Assembly: GCA_937136055.1 (NCBI GenBank)
Contig: CAKZOD010000039.1
Location: 1-64,000 of the forward strand
Length of the DNA: 64,000 nt
Reading direction: 5' to 3'
From: an uncultured Oceanospirillaceae bacterium
GTDB lineage: Bacteria > Pseudomonadota > Gammaproteobacteria > Pseudomonadales > Balneatricaceae
Below the pieces are notes generated by a model. The model made no database searches and was not told where the DNA came from. It saw only the letters and a list, made by a program, of their open reading frames with translations. The translations under genes were made by a program, and so were the position numbers. Below, one piece after another: positions 21,340 to 30,965 of this stretch; positions within the stretch are counted from its first letter, which is position 1, and every line of letters starts with the position of its first letter.

Positions 21340-22401
21340 ATGTCTGAATTAAAAAATGATCGTTTTTTGCGTGCGCTAATGCGCGAACCTGTAGATGTGA
21401 CACCTGTATGGATGATGCGCCAAGCTGGCAGGTATTTGCCTGAATACAAGGCAACCCGTGCCCGTGCTGGTGATTTCTTATCACTGTGTAAAAACCGTGA
21501 ATTAGCCTGTGAAGTGACTATTCAGCCACTTGAGCGCTACAATTTAGATGCAGCTATTTTATTCTCGGATATTTTAACGATTCCAGATGCAATGGATTTA
21601 GGGTTGTATTTCGCTGAAGGCGAAGGGCCGAAATTTAGAAAAGTTTTGCGTACTGAAGCGGATGTTGCAGCGCTTAAAGTGCCGAATGCGGCGACAGATT
21701 TAGACTACGTGATGAACGCTGTAACAGAAATCAGAACAGCGCTATCTGGTCGTTGCCCGCTCATCGGTTTTTCAGGGAGCCCATGGACATTAGCCACCTA
21801 CATGGTGGAAGGTGGTTCTTCGAAAGATTTCCGCCACATCAAAAAAATGATGTATGCAACACCTGAAGTAATGCATGAATTATTAGATAAACTCGCAGTG
21901 TCTGTTATTGATTACTTGAACCAGCAGATTTTAGCTGGTGCACAAGCGGTGCAAATTTTTGATACTTGGGGAGGCGTGTTAAGCCCAGAGATGTACCAAG
22001 AGTTCTCACTTAAATATATGCACAAGATTGTAGATGGTTTAATTAGAGAAGCTGATGGTCGCAAAGTACCGGTCATCTTGTTCACAAAGAATGGCGGTCA
22101 ATGGTTAGAATCAATGGCAGCAACAGGCGCTGATGCGCTTGGGCTGGATTGGACGACAGAGCTAGGTGATGCAAGAGCACGTGTTGGTAATCAAGTGGCG
22201 CTGCAAGGCAATATGGATCCATCCGTACTCTATGCACCAGCAGCACGCATTGAAGCTGAAGTGCAGAAATTGCTAGCGAGCTTTGGACAAGGTGAAGGTC
22301 ATGTATTTAACTTAGGTCACGGTATTCATCAGTTTGTCGATCCAGAAAGCGCGAAAGTGTTTGTTGATGCTGTGCATGAGTACAGTGCGAAGTATCACTA
22401 A
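21340..22401 (+). CDS. hemE: Uroporphyrinogen decarboxylase
   Basis: Decarboxylates the four acetate side chains of uroporphyrinogen III to give coproporphyrinogen III in heme synthesis (cytoplasm). The 353-residue product has the signature [15 protein letters not shown] near 22-36 (substrate-binding Arg residues), the Asp of [31 protein letters not shown], and the C-terminal [11 protein letters not shown] and [13 protein letters not shown] motifs. The position after gltBD is the same as in Pseudomonas, except for the two pilin genes inserted between. The stop codon lies in a 12-base tandem repeat. Confidence 0.97.
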   Translation: MSELKNDRFLRALMREPVDVTPVWMMRQAGRYLPEYKATRARAGDFLSLCKNRELACEVTIQPLERYNLDAAILFSDILTIPDAMDLGLYFAEGEGPKFRKVLRTEADVAALKVPNAATDLDYVMNAVTEIRTALSGRCPLIGFSGSPWTLATYMVEGGSSKDFRHIKKMMYATPEVMHELLDKLAVSVIDYLNQQILAGAQAVQIFDTWGGVLSPEMYQEFSLKYMHKIVDGLIREADGRKVPVILFTKNGGQWLESMAATGADALGLDWTTELGDARARVGNQVALQGNMDPSVLYAPAARIEAEVQKLLASFGQGEGHVFNLGHGIHQFVDPESAKVFVDAVHEYSAKYH

Positions 22402-22432
22402 GAAAGTTACTAAGAAAGTTACTAAGAAAGTT
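22397..22432 (+). repeat. Three perfect 12-base tandem repeats across the hemE stop codon
   Basis: ACTAAGAAAGTT occurs at 22397-22408, 22409-22420 and 22421-22432. The first copy contains the hemE TAA; since 12 is a multiple of three, each copy repeats an in-frame TAA. Confidence 0.9.
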
Positions 22433-22470
22433 GCACTCTTCTCTTCATTCTTAACGCTTTAGCCTTAACT

Positions 22471-22500
22471 ACAGCACTGTAAAGTGCTGTAGAATTTCTT
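22471..22500 (+). terminator. Hairpin after hemE, possible terminator
   Basis: ACAGCACT (22471-22478) and AGTGCTGT (22483-22490) form a perfect 8-base stem with a GTAA loop, followed by AGAATTTCTT. The U-tract is imperfect. Confidence 0.5.
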
Positions 22501-22577
22501 CTCGAAAGTCTTTATATTTCCAATAAATACCTCTCTTCTTATGTGCATCACGCACTCTAAAACACAGTAGGTTAGCG

Positions 22578-23942
22578 ATGGCTAAAACTAAAACTGCATT
22601 TGTTTGCGGCGACTGCGGCGCAGATTTTCCAAAATGGCAAGGGCAATGTACAGCGTGTAAAGCTTGGAACACGGTTACAGAGGTAAGGCTGGGGGCTGTT
22701 ACAGCGCAGTCAAAGCCAAGATTTGATGGCTATGTGGGTAAAACGACTGACAGAATCGTTAACCTTAGTGATGTAGATTTATCGCAAATGCCGCGTTTAG
22801 TAAGTGGTAGTGCCGAGCTAGATCGCGTGTTGGGTGGGGGCTTAGTTCCCGGTTCTGCGATTTTGATTGGTGGGCATCCAGGCGCCGGCAAAAGTACACT
22901 TTTATTACAAGTAATGTGTTTCTTAGCTGAGTCAGTAACAGCGCTTTATGTAACGGGTGAAGAGTCTCTACAGCAAGTGGCTATGCGCGCCAATCGCTTA
23001 AAGCTTCAGCCAAAGCAATTGAGCATGTTATCTGAAACGAATGTAGAAGCCATTTGTCAGGCAGCTACTGAGCTAAAACCCAAAGTAATCGTCATTGACT
23101 CGATCCAAGTGATGCACATGGCAGAGGTTACCTCCGCCCCGGGATCTGTATCGCAGGTGCGAGAATCTGCTGCTGAATTGACGCGTTTTGCAAAACAGAC
23201 GGGGACGATTTTGTTTTTAGTGGGGCATGTTACTAAGGACGGCTCTTTAGCGGGGCCTAAAGTGTTAGAGCATATTATCGATTGCTCCTTGCAGCTAGAG
23301 GGTTCTGCAGATAGCCGTTTTCGCACATTGCGCAGTCATAAAAACCGCTTTGGCGCCGTCAATGAGCTGGGTGTTTTTGCTATGCTTGAAACGGGCTTAA
23401 AGGAAGTTAAGAACCCGAGTTCTATTTTCTTGAGTCGCTCAGAAGAGGCGAGTCCTGGCAGTGTCGTGATGGTTGTATGGGAGGGCACGAGACCGCTATT
23501 AGTCGAAATACAAGCTTTAGTGGATGAGTCCCATATGAGTAATCCTCGGCGCATCACAGTCGGCTTAGATAGCAATCGTCTGGCAATGTTATTAGCAGTG
23601 CTGCATCGTCACGGTGGCTTACATATGGGTGATCAAGATGTGTTTGTTAACGTAGTAGGTGGTGTGAAAGTGCTGGAAACCAGTGCTGATTTAGCGCTGT
23701 TATTAGCGGTTATTTCAAGCTTTAAAAACCAAGTGCTTGATCAAGATCTAATGGTGATTGGTGAAGTTGGGCTCTCAGGTGAGATTAGGCCGGTTCCTAA
23801 CGGGCAAGAGCGCATTAGAGAGGCTGCTAAACATGGTTTTAAGCGCGCTATCGTGCCCAAAGGAAATGTACCAAAAGGGGGCATCGCCGGTATGCAAATT
23901 GTCCCTGTTGTTAAATTAAGCGATGCTTTAAACGCGCTCTAA
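22578..23942 (+). CDS. radA: DNA repair protein RadA
   Basis: RecA-like ATPase that promotes branch migration and recombination intermediate processing. The 454-residue product has an N-terminal zinc finger (Cys10, Cys13, Cys24, Cys27), Walker A GHPGAGKST (about 103-111), Walker B VIVIDSIQ, and the RadA-specific KNRFG in SHKNRFGAVNELG (about 254-266). The C-terminal Lon-protease-like domain has no protease dyad role in RadA. Length equals the family norm (about 455). The PilZ gene converges on it with only 6 bases between. Confidence 0.96.
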   Translation: MAKTKTAFVCGDCGADFPKWQGQCTACKAWNTVTEVRLGAVTAQSKPRFDGYVGKTTDRIVNLSDVDLSQMPRLVSGSAELDRVLGGGLVPGSAILIGGHPGAGKSTLLLQVMCFLAESVTALYVTGEESLQQVAMRANRLKLQPKQLSMLSETNVEAICQAATELKPKVIVIDSIQVMHMAEVTSAPGSVSQVRESAAELTRFAKQTGTILFLVGHVTKDGSLAGPKVLEHIIDCSLQLEGSADSRFRTLRSHKNRFGAVNELGVFAMLETGLKEVKNPSSIFLSRSEEASPGSVVMVVWEGTRPLLVEIQALVDESHMSNPRRITVGLDSNRLAMLLAVLHRHGGLHMGDQDVFVNVVGGVKVLETSADLALLLAVISSFKNQVLDQDLMVIGEVGLSGEIRPVPNGQERIREAAKHGFKRAIVPKGNVPKGGIAGMQIVPVVKLSDALNAL

Positions 23943-23948
23943 TTTAAT

Positions 23949-24350
23949 TTACTCAGAATCGGTGTACTTCTTATGAAGTGCGCCTTGAGCAAGCTGGTGA
24001 AGCTCTCTTTCTACTAAGCTCGCATCGCCTAAATTCAGTTCAATCAAGCGGCGTAAGTGAGAAGAGCTTTCCAAGTCGATATTTTCCAATTTAAAATGCA
24101 GTAGATCCCCTTCACGCTTAACTAAAGTCGCTAGAATATCAATGTGCTTACTTGCACCTAATAGCTCGATTGAAACGCTGGCATTTTGGCCTTGGCTGAT
24201 CTCAATCTCTTGTTCTATATGAACTAAGGCGCCGCTTAAGCATACGTCAACTAAATGAGCGCTGTAGTGTTGGCGGTTAAAGTTAATGCTGCAATGTCCA
24301 TCGAATTCAATCCTAGAAAAATGGCGTCTTTCTGATGTCTTCTCGTTCAC
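23949..24350 (-). CDS. PilZ domain protein (probable cyclic-di-GMP receptor)
   Basis: 133-residue protein made almost entirely of a PilZ domain. The first cyclic-di-GMP motif RxxxR is present (ERRHFSR, Arg9 and Arg13). The second motif, usually (D/N)xSxxG, reads DVCLSG, keeping Asp35 and Gly40 but with Cys37 for Ser, so ligand binding is likely but not certain. A C-terminal helix with LHQLAQGALHKK follows. No partner domain is present. It could modulate pili, flagella or surface attachment, all of which have genes in this window, but no operon link shows which. It lies alone, convergent to radA. Confidence 0.82.
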   Translation of the reverse strand: MNEKTSERRHFSRIEFDGHCSINFNRQHYSAHLVDVCLSGALVHIEQEIEISQGQNASVSIELLGASKHIDILATLVKREGDLLHFKLENIDLESSSHLRRLIELNLGDASLVERELHQLAQGALHKKYTDSE

Positions 24351-24484
24351 ATGATACTCCTTTAAAGGTGGTAGTCGGGCACAGCTTCTAATGAGAATAT
24401 ATAAACTATATCACTTAATACTGAGTTTTGCGTATTAAGTAGAGCTAAATGGAAATCACTGGCGGGGAAGAAAACAGATTTGAT

Positions 24485-24526
24485 TGGGGGAGAATGGCAC
24501 CAAGGTTTACTTGGCGCCACGTACTA
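24485..24526 (-). terminator. Hairpin downstream of ettA
   Basis: GGCACCAAG and CTTGGCGCC (about 24496-24518) pair over nine positions with one A/C mismatch and a GTTTA loop, just past the ettA stop. No strong T-run on the minus strand, so a terminator role is tentative. Confidence 0.35.
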
Positions 24527-26185
24527 TTAACCAATACGCTTGTATTTGATACGCTCAGGCTGATGATCTTTACCGTAACGCTGTTTGTAATCTTCAGCGT
24601 ACTCAGTGTAGTTGCCCGTAAAGAAGTTGACTTTAGAGTCTCCTTCGTAAGCAATCATGTGAGTACAGATGCGGTCAAGGAACCAACGGTCATGGGAAAT
24701 AACGACAGCGCAACCAGGGAAGGCAAGTAACGCTTCCTCTAGTGCTCTTAATGTTTCAATGTCGAGATCGTTGGTCGGCTCATCGAGAAGTAGCACGTTG
24801 CCGCCGCTCTTGATTAGTTTCGCTAAGTGTAAGCGGTTACGCTCACCACCTGATAAATCACCAACGCGTTTTTGTTGATCTGAACCCTTGAAGTTAAATC
24901 GGCCGCAGTATGCGCGTGAAGGTGTGGTGTAGTTACCAATAGTGATAACGTCTTGGCCATCTGAAAGCTCTTCCCAAACGGTTTTATCATCGTTTAGGTT
25001 ACGGCTTTGATCAACATAAGAAAGCTGCACAGTACTACCGAGCTTAATTTCACCGCTATCAAGTGTCTCTTCACCGACTAATGTTTTGAAAAGCGTTGAT
25101 TTACCTGCACCGTTACCACCGATGATGCCAACAATAGCCCCAGGAGGAATGGTGATGTTTAAATCTTCAAAAAGAAGCTTATCGCCAAATGACTTCTTAC
25201 CATTGATGATCTCAATAACTTGATCGCCTAGGCGTGGTCCTGGCGGAATGTAAAGCTCTTGTGTTTCATTACGCTTTTGGAATTCTTTAGAATTCATTTC
25301 TTCAAACTGACGAAGGCGCGCTTTAGATTTAGCTTGTCTGCCTTTTTGTCCTTGCTTAACCCATTCAAGCTCAGCGGCTACAGCTTTATTGTGCGCAGCT
25401 TCCGATTTAGCTTCTTGTGCAAGGCGCTGATCTTTTTGCTCTAACCAAGAAGAGTAGTTGCCTTCATAAGGGATACCGTGGCCTCTATCTAGCTCTAGAA
25501 TCCAACCGGCAGCATTATCTAAGAAGTATCTATCGTGGGTAATTGCGACAACAGTACCTGTGTATTCCTGTAAGAAACGCTCTATCCAAGCAATCGACTC
25601 GGCATCCAAATGGTTGGTAGGCTCATCAAGTAACAGCATGTCAGGCTTATCAAGTAATAAGCGGCACAAGGCAACACGACGACGCTCACCACCAGAAAGG
25701 TGCTTAACCATTGCATCCCATGCCGGTAAACGCATTGCATCAGCGGCGCGCTCAAGCATAGTTTCCAAGTTGTGACCGTCTTTGGCTTCGATTAAATTCT
25801 CAAACTGCGCTTGTTTTTTCGCTAGCTCATCAAAGTCGGCATCGGGTTCAGCGTAAGCGGCATAAACGGCATCTAAGCCCGCTAGTGCTTCTTTGACATC
25901 AGATACAGACTCTTCAATGATCTCTTTAACCGTTTTGGTTTCATCAAGCTGCGGCTCTTGAGGAAGGTAGCCAACTTTAATACCGGGCATTGGCTGCGCT
26001 TCACCAATAATATCCGTATCAATGCCAGCCATGATGCGAAGCAGTGTTGATTTACCTGCACCGTTTAAACCGAGTACGCCAATTTTGGCACCAGGGAAAA
26101 ATGAAAGAGAAATATCTTTTAGTATTTGACGTTTAGGTGGGACAATTTTGCCAACCCGATTCATGCTGTAAACGTATTGTGCCAT
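24527..26185 (-). CDS. ettA: Energy-dependent translational throttle protein EttA (ABC-F ATPase)
   Basis: Ribosome-associated ABC-F protein that binds the E site and gates the first elongation steps according to ATP level. The 552-residue product has two ABC domains without membrane segments: Walker A GLNGAGKST and signature LSGGERRRVALCR with LLLDEPTNHLD in the first, GGNGAGKSTLF and LSGGERNRLHLAK with LLLDEPTNDLD in the second. Between them lies the Arg/Lys-rich linker (WVKQGQKGRQAKSKARL), and the first domain contains the EttA arm. The start MAQYVYSMNRVGKIVPPKRQ matches the family, whose usual length is about 555. Confidence 0.96.
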   Translation of the reverse strand: MAQYVYSMNRVGKIVPPKRQILKDISLSFFPGAKIGVLGLNGAGKSTLLRIMAGIDTDIIGEAQPMPGIKVGYLPQEPQLDETKTVKEIIEESVSDVKEALAGLDAVYAAYAEPDADFDELAKKQAQFENLIEAKDGHNLETMLERAADAMRLPAWDAMVKHLSGGERRRVALCRLLLDKPDMLLLDEPTNHLDAESIAWIERFLQEYTGTVVAITHDRYFLDNAAGWILELDRGHGIPYEGNYSSWLEQKDQRLAQEAKSEAAHNKAVAAELEWVKQGQKGRQAKSKARLRQFEEMNSKEFQKRNETQELYIPPGPRLGDQVIEIINGKKSFGDKLLFEDLNITIPPGAIVGIIGGNGAGKSTLFKTLVGEETLDSGEIKLGSTVQLSYVDQSRNLNDDKTVWEELSDGQDVITIGNYTTPSRAYCGRFNFKGSDQQKRVGDLSGGERNRLHLAKLIKSGGNVLLLDEPTNDLDIETLRALEEALLAFPGCAVVISHDRWFLDRICTHMIAYEGDSKVNFFTGNYTEYAEDYKQRYGKDHQPERIKYKRIG

Positions 26186-26296
26186 TTTATTAGCCTTTTT
26201 TACGTTGATCTGTGGTTACTGCGGATCAATAATTAAGTTGAGTGCAACGCAGCACGATAGCTGCGATGGTGAATAGTGACTTATATAAATTGCTAA

Positions 26297-26671
26297 TTAA
26301 CTCGCTTTAGGAGTAAAGCGTTGTTCTAAGTAGTCGATGATGTCATTGGACTCATACATCCAAGTGACTTCCCCTTTGTCATCTTCTATACGCAGGCAAG
26401 GTGTTTTAATGCGCCCGCCTTGCTCGGAAAGTTCTTGGCGATGACCTTGGTTTTGCTTAGCATCGCGCAGTTCTATATCGAGAGATAGTCGCTTCATTGA
26501 ACGGCGTACTTTGACACAAAATGGACATGCAGCAAATTGGTAAAGTGCTAAGCTAGCAGTTTGGCTGTTAACTTGCTGTTGTTCTTGATCACTTCTTTGA
26601 AGCCCTTTTGGGGACGTTAAAAAATCAAAAGTAAGAATGATACGGCCAAGCAGCCAGCGGATTATTTTCAT
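26297..26671 (-). CDS. Glutaredoxin-like protein with N-terminal membrane-proximal extension
   Basis: Thioredoxin-fold protein of 124 residues with the dithiol motif CPFC (Cys49, Cys52), the cis-proline segment KTPCLRI (Pro91) and SNDIIDYLEQRF, a glutaredoxin/GST N-terminal pattern. The first 19 residues (MKIIRWLLGRIILTFDFLT) are hydrophobic with basic residues and may associate with the membrane. The frame extends four codons further to a TTG, but ATG 26671 with GAGAG about 5 bases upstream is preferred. Likely a thiol-disulfide oxidoreductase; the substrate is unknown. Confidence 0.85.
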   Translation of the reverse strand: MKIIRWLLGRIILTFDFLTSPKGLQRSDQEQQQVNSQTASLALYQFAACPFCVKVRRSMKRLSLDIELRDAKQNQGHRQELSEQGGRIKTPCLRIEDDKGEVTWMYESNDIIDYLEQRFTPKAS

Positions 26672-27003
26672 AAGAGCTCTCAAAAATCACATATTTAAAA
26701 TAAATGGCGCGTATTTTAACGTAAATATGCTTTTCTATAAATGCCTTTAGGAGGGCAATTTTCAGCTTGCATGATCAGTATTAATTTATGGGCTGATAAA
26801 TTGGATCAAAGAAGGAGAAAAAACGCTTGCGGACGCAAAATTGTGCCAAAAAGAGACTTATTATGTCGAGATTAGTGTTATCAGCTGTAGTCAACTGGTT
26901 ATAATATCGGGTATGTGAGCTGCAAACACTTGTTGCTTAAGTTGGTGCAGATTTAGGTTTTTTTATTTAAGCGCGTTCAAGTGCGGATATTCAGGGGATG
27001 CTT
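26672..27003. other. Divergent region between the glutaredoxin gene and glyA
   Basis: About 330 bases without a gene. TTGCG-GA-CGCAA (26827-26838) is a short inverted repeat. A TATAAT at 26900-26905 is the best promoter element (see separate entry). I see no glycine riboswitch. Confidence 0.4.
26878..26905 (+). promoter_or_regulatory. Putative sigma-70 promoter for glyA
   Basis: TTATCA (26878-26883), a 16-base spacer and a perfect TATAAT (26900-26905), about 100 bases before glyA. Pattern match only. Confidence 0.4.
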
Positions 27004-28257
27004 ATGTTTAGCAAAGATATGACAATTGAAGATTACGATAAAGATTTATGGGCGGCGATGTCTGCAGAAGAGCAGCGTCAAGAAGAGCACATAGAGCTAA
27101 TCGCATCAGAAAACTACACTAGCCCGCGTGTTATGCAGGCGCAAGGTTCTGGTTTAACTAACAAGTATGCTGAAGGGTATCCTGGCAAGCGTTACTACGG
27201 TGGTTGTGAGTACGTTGATATCGTTGAGCAGTTAGCAATTGATCGCGCTAAAGAGCTGTTCGGTGCAGATTACGCAAACGTCCAGCCTCACTCAGGCTCG
27301 CAAGCAAACGCTGCGGTGTACATGGCGCTATGTAAGCCTGGTGACACTGTATTAGGTATGAGCTTGGCACATGGTGGGCACTTAACACACGGTGCAACTG
27401 TGTCTTTCTCTGGTCGTATCTATAATGCTGTACAGTATGGATTACACCCAGAAACAGGTGAAATTGATTACGCAGAAGTAGAGCGTTTGGCTGTTGAACA
27501 CAAGCCAAAAATGATCGTTGCTGGTTTCTCTGCTTACTCACAAATTGTTGACTGGAAGCGCTTTAGAGAAATCGCTGACAAAGTAGGTGCTTACCTATTT
27601 GTGGATATGGCACACGTTGCAGGCTTAGTTGCAGCAGGTGTTTACCCAACACCAATGCCGTTTGCGGATGTTGTTACTACAACGACTCATAAAACGCTAG
27701 GCGGACCACGTGGTGGTTTGATTCTTGCGAAGGCAAACGAAGAGCTAGAGAAGAAGCTAAACTTTGCTGTTTTCCCTGAGTCTCAAGGTGGCCCATTAAT
27801 GCACATCATCGCTGCTAAAGCGGTTTGCTTTAAAGAAGCGATGGAAGCTGATTACGTAGACTACCAAAAGCAAGTTGTTATCAATGCACAGAAAATGGCA
27901 GAAGTGTTCATTGAGCGCGGTATCAACATTGTATCTGGCGGTACTGAAAACCATCTTTTCCTTGTTGATTTAATCGGCAAAGAATACTCAGGTAAAGATG
28001 CGGATGCAGCTTTAGGCCGTGCCAACATCACTGTTAACAAAAACTCTGTACCTAATGATCCAAGATCACCGTTTGTTACATCTGGTTTACGTATCGGTTC
28101 TCCTGCTATCACACGTCGCGGTTTTAAAGCAGAAGATGCTGCACAGTTGACGCACTGGGTATGTGATGTATTAGATAATATGGGTGACGAGAGCGTTGAA
28201 CAGAGAGTTAAACAGCAAGTTATTGATATTTGTAAGCGTTTACCTGTTTATAAGTAA
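27004..28257 (+). CDS. glyA: Serine hydroxymethyltransferase
   Basis: PLP enzyme interconverting serine and glycine while loading tetrahydrofolate with a one-carbon unit. From ATG 27004 the product is 417 residues, the same as E. coli GlyA. It has [10 protein letters not shown] (31-40), the HSGSQAN segment (96-102), DMAHVAG (201-207) and the PLP-binding Lys230 in [14 protein letters not shown]. An in-frame ATG at 26998 is two codons earlier, but the AGGGG ribosome binding site (ending 26997) is well spaced only for 27004. A strong terminator follows at 28278. Confidence 0.97.
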   Translation: MFSKDMTIEDYDKDLWAAMSAEEQRQEEHIELIASENYTSPRVMQAQGSGLTNKYAEGYPGKRYYGGCEYVDIVEQLAIDRAKELFGADYANVQPHSGSQANAAVYMALCKPGDTVLGMSLAHGGHLTHGATVSFSGRIYNAVQYGLHPETGEIDYAEVERLAVEHKPKMIVAGFSAYSQIVDWKRFREIADKVGAYLFVDMAHVAGLVAAGVYPTPMPFADVVTTTTHKTLGGPRGGLILAKANEELEKKLNFAVFPESQGGPLMHIIAAKAVCFKEAMEADYVDYQKQVVINAQKMAEVFIERGINIVSGGTENHLFLVDLIGKEYSGKDADAALGRANITVNKNSVPNDPRSPFVTSGLRIGSPAITRRGFKAEDAAQLTHWVCDVLDNMGDESVEQRVKQQVIDICKRLPVYK

Positions 28258-28277
28258 TTTTAAATAGCTCATGTAAG

Positions 28278-28304
28278 AAAGGCGCCTTGTGCGCCTTTTT
28301 TTGT
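28278..28304 (+). terminator. Rho-independent terminator after glyA
   Basis: AAAGGCGC (28278-28285) and GCGCCTTT (28291-28298) with a CTTGT loop, followed by a T-run. Confidence 0.85.
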
Positions 28305-28652
28305 TTTTACGATATTTTTCTAATTCTAATGTTTAGCCCATGGTTAATCGGCTACTTCTAATATTATCGTTGAATAAAAAGTGCTGATGGTTGGATGTGT
28401 GAAAGGATTTCTTAAAAAACTGATTTATTCTGATTGCTTTTATTATGGGTTTCTTATAAGGGAATGTTAAATTCATTAGGGAAACAAAATTTCCAATAAG
28501 AAAAATAGTTAAAATATGGAAATTTTAGTGTATTGAAAATGAATACCCATAGACATTCAGATTTGCTCTAACTATCATTGGCAAATCATTTGATTAATTA
28601 TAATTAAATGAAAAACCTTGAACGTTAGATAATAATAAATGGTGGGATGGAT
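28305..28652. other. AT-rich region upstream of the AGCS symporter gene
   Basis: About 350 bases without a gene. GGAAA and TTTCC form a small inverted repeat around 28481-28495. A promoter candidate lies at 28578-28604. The long AT-rich leader may carry activator or nucleoid-protein sites, but none can be named. Confidence 0.4.
28578..28604 (+). promoter_or_regulatory. Putative promoter for the AGCS symporter gene
   Basis: TTGGCA (28578-28583) followed after 15 bases by TATAAT (28599-28604), or after 17 bases by TAATTA. About 50 bases before the start codon. Confidence 0.4.
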
Positions 28653-30194
28653 ATGAAAAAAGTACATCAGCTTCTCGGTCTGTTGATGTTAGCCTTTAGT
28701 GCTAACCTCTATGCAGAAGAGAAAGGCGCTTTCGGTGCTGCAATTGCATCGGTAAGTGAGTCAGTAGATGGTTTTTTTAATGATTATACCGGGTGGTTTG
28801 TAAGCTCGATCTTTTACAGTGTGCCTGTAGGTGATGCGAGTTTTCCAATTATAGTAGGGTGGTTGTTGGTAGCAGCAGCAATCTTTACTGTTTACTTCGG
28901 TTTCGTACAATTTACACGTGCACGTATGTCAATTGACATCGTCAGTGGCAAGTTCTCTGATCCAAATTCAAAAGAAGACGGTGAGGTTTCTCACTTTCAA
29001 GCACTTACAACTGCATTATCGGGCACCGTTGGCCTAGGTAATATTGCAGGTGTTGGTGCAGCACTGGCTATTGGTGGCCCAGGTGCAACTTTTTGGATGA
29101 TCCTTTGTGGTCTATTGGGAATGGCGTCAAAATTCTGTGAATGTACCTTAGGTGTTAAATACAGAACGGTATTACCATCAGGTGCAATCTCTGGTGGACC
29201 AATGTATTACCTAAGCCGCGGTCTAGGTGAAATGGGTCTAGGTGGCTTTGGTAAAGTATTGGCTGTTGGCTTTGCGCTAATGTGTCTTTTAGGCTCGTTT
29301 GGTGGCGGTAACATGTTCCAAGCAAACCAAGCACATGCAATGTTAACTTATGCATTTGAAGTGCCAAGTGAATACGGCATGATCACAGGTCTAGTACTTG
29401 CGGCATTAGTATTCTCTGTTATTGTTGGTGGTATGCCTTCAATCGCTTCTGTAACTGAAAAAGTAGTACCTTGGATGGCAGTGTTATACGTAGGTATGGC
29501 TATTGTTGTTATCGGTGCGAACATCGGTCAAGTGGGTGCGGCGTTCAGTGCAATTTTTGAAGGTGCATTCACAGGCGCTGGTGTTGCTGGTGGTGTTATC
29601 GGTGCATTGATTCAGGGCTTAAAGCGTGCGACGTTCTCAAACGAAGCAGGTATCGGTTCAGCGGCAATCGCTCACTCAGCGGTTAAGACTAAAGAGCCAG
29701 TAACAGAAGGTCTGGTTTCTTTACTTGAGCCTTTCATTGATACTGTTGTTATTTGTACTATGACTGCACTTGTTATCACGATTGCAGGTCTTAATGCTGC
29801 ACCTTATCCTGGTGACGGTTTGACAGGTGTTCAGCTTACAGCTGCTTCATTCACTCAAACTGCTGGTGTATTCAAGTACTTACTAGCCCTAGCTGTAATC
29901 TTGTTTGCTTTCTCTACTATGATCTCTTGGTCTTACTACGGATTGAAAGCATGGACTTACCTATTTGGTGAGGGCGCTTCTATTGAGTTGGTTTACAAAG
30001 TTATCTTCTGTGTATTTGTTGTATTAGGTGCAACTATTCAGTTTGGTGCGGTTATCGACTTCTCTGACGCTGCAATCTTCGCAATGTCTATCTTCAACAT
30101 CGCAGGTCTGTACTTCTTGATGCCTGTAGTTAAGAAAGAATTGCAATCATTTGTTGCTAGAGTTTACTCAGGCGAAATAAAGAAATACGACTAG
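28653..30194 (+). CDS. Sodium:alanine/glycine symporter (AGCS family)
   Basis: Inner-membrane carrier that imports alanine or glycine with sodium. The 513-residue product has about ten hydrophobic membrane segments and AGCS signatures: TALSGTVGLGNIAGVGAALAIGGPGATFWM (split over about 115-145), SKFCECTLGVKYR, SGGPMYYLSRG and KRATFSNEAGIGSAAIAHS. The N-terminus (MKKVHQLLGLLMLAFSANLYAEE) looks like a cleavable signal peptide, which is seen in some longer AGCS members. ATG 28647 is in frame two codons earlier, but GGTGGG (28641-28646) is properly spaced only for 28653. Alanine versus glycine preference cannot be decided here. A UUCG terminator follows. Confidence 0.93.
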   Translation: MKKVHQLLGLLMLAFSANLYAEEKGAFGAAIASVSESVDGFFNDYTGWFVSSIFYSVPVGDASFPIIVGWLLVAAAIFTVYFGFVQFTRARMSIDIVSGKFSDPNSKEDGEVSHFQALTTALSGTVGLGNIAGVGAALAIGGPGATFWMILCGLLGMASKFCECTLGVKYRTVLPSGAISGGPMYYLSRGLGEMGLGGFGKVLAVGFALMCLLGSFGGGNMFQANQAHAMLTYAFEVPSEYGMITGLVLAALVFSVIVGGMPSIASVTEKVVPWMAVLYVGMAIVVIGANIGQVGAAFSAIFEGAFTGAGVAGGVIGALIQGLKRATFSNEAGIGSAAIAHSAVKTKEPVTEGLVSLLEPFIDTVVICTMTALVITIAGLNAAPYPGDGLTGVQLTAASFTQTAGVFKYLLALAVILFAFSTMISWSYYGLKAWTYLFGEGASIELVYKVIFCVFVVLGATIQFGAVIDFSDAAIFAMSIFNIAGLYFLMPVVKKELQSFVARVYSGEIKKYD

Positions 30195-30212
30195 AATAGT
30201 CTATAGCTTTTT

Positions 30213-30237
30213 AAAACCCGCTTCGGCGGGTTTTTTT
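30213..30237 (+). terminator. Rho-independent terminator with UUCG tetraloop
   Basis: AAAACCCGC (30213-30221), TTCG loop, GCGGGTTTT (30226-30234) running into seven T. Ends the AGCS symporter transcript. Confidence 0.9.
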
Positions 30238-30361
30238 GTTAGGGATACAGCGAACAAGTCCGCAAGGAGTATCTCGGAAATTATTCGCTGTTTCCTTAGC
30301 ATTAGAAATGCCTATTTATAACAATAACGAAAATTAACAATCTTTAGGTGGAGAGAATCTC

Positions 30362-30928
30362 ATGCAAGAAGAGCCTGGTTTTCACATTGATTTATCTAAA
30401 ACCTTAATTCAAGACGGTCCAAAATTTTTATCTCATACAGTGGTGATTAGTGGTAATAACGCATACTTAAGGCCAACAATAAGCTCAATGTTATTCTGCT
30501 TTATTTATATTGTCGTGGGTGCTTTTTTAACAACGCTTGCGAGCTATATTATGATTACATCTGGTCAGTTAGATCTCGCTATTTTTATCGGTGGCTTTGG
30601 TGTTGCGATAGCAACATTTGGCGTTACTTTGATTCAGCCATTTCTAAAACGCGCGCGTTTTGATAGAAAGAAAGGAGTGTTCGATAACGGTGTTGATCGC
30701 AATGTGAAATTGGAGCAAATTTTATCACTGCAAATAAATAATAAAGTAGTTAAACGTAAACAGGCGCTTAACTATCATTGCTACGAGCTAAATATGCTGA
30801 CGAAGAACGGGCGTAGGATTAACGTGCTCAATCACAATAGTATCAATCAGATTTTAATTGATGCTGAATTGTTAAAAAACTTTTTGAAGATAGAAGTGGA
30901 CGACATGCGCCGCGAAATAGTACTTTAA
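30362..30928 (+). CDS. Uncharacterised two-helix membrane protein
   Basis: 188-residue protein I do not recognise. A polar N-terminus (1-38) precedes two hydrophobic segments (about 42-66 and 72-94), then a basic loop (KRARFDRKKGVF) and a soluble C-terminal region of alternating beta-type strands (LEQILSLQINNKV, YHCYELNMLTKNGRRINVLNH) ending in a helix. The hairpin plus beta domain recalls small bacterial PH-like membrane proteins, but this is a shape analogy only. GGAGA precedes the ATG. Next to a 132-residue gene of unknown function, 37 bases downstream, perhaps in one transcript. Confidence 0.7.
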   Translation: MQEEPGFHIDLSKTLIQDGPKFLSHTVVISGNNAYLRPTISSMLFCFIYIVVGAFLTTLASYIMITSGQLDLAIFIGGFGVAIATFGVTLIQPFLKRARFDRKKGVFDNGVDRNVKLEQILSLQINNKVVKRKQALNYHCYELNMLTKNGRRINVLNHNSINQILIDAELLKNFLKIEVDDMRREIVL

Positions 30929-30965
30929 CGAAACAGAAACAGGTAATTAGGAGTATGTTTCAAGG

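Noticed and set aside
26684..26997. Glycine riboswitch or PurR operator upstream of glyA
   Set aside because: No tandem glycine aptamer core is seen. TTGCGGACGCAA is arranged the opposite way to the PurR box half-sites.
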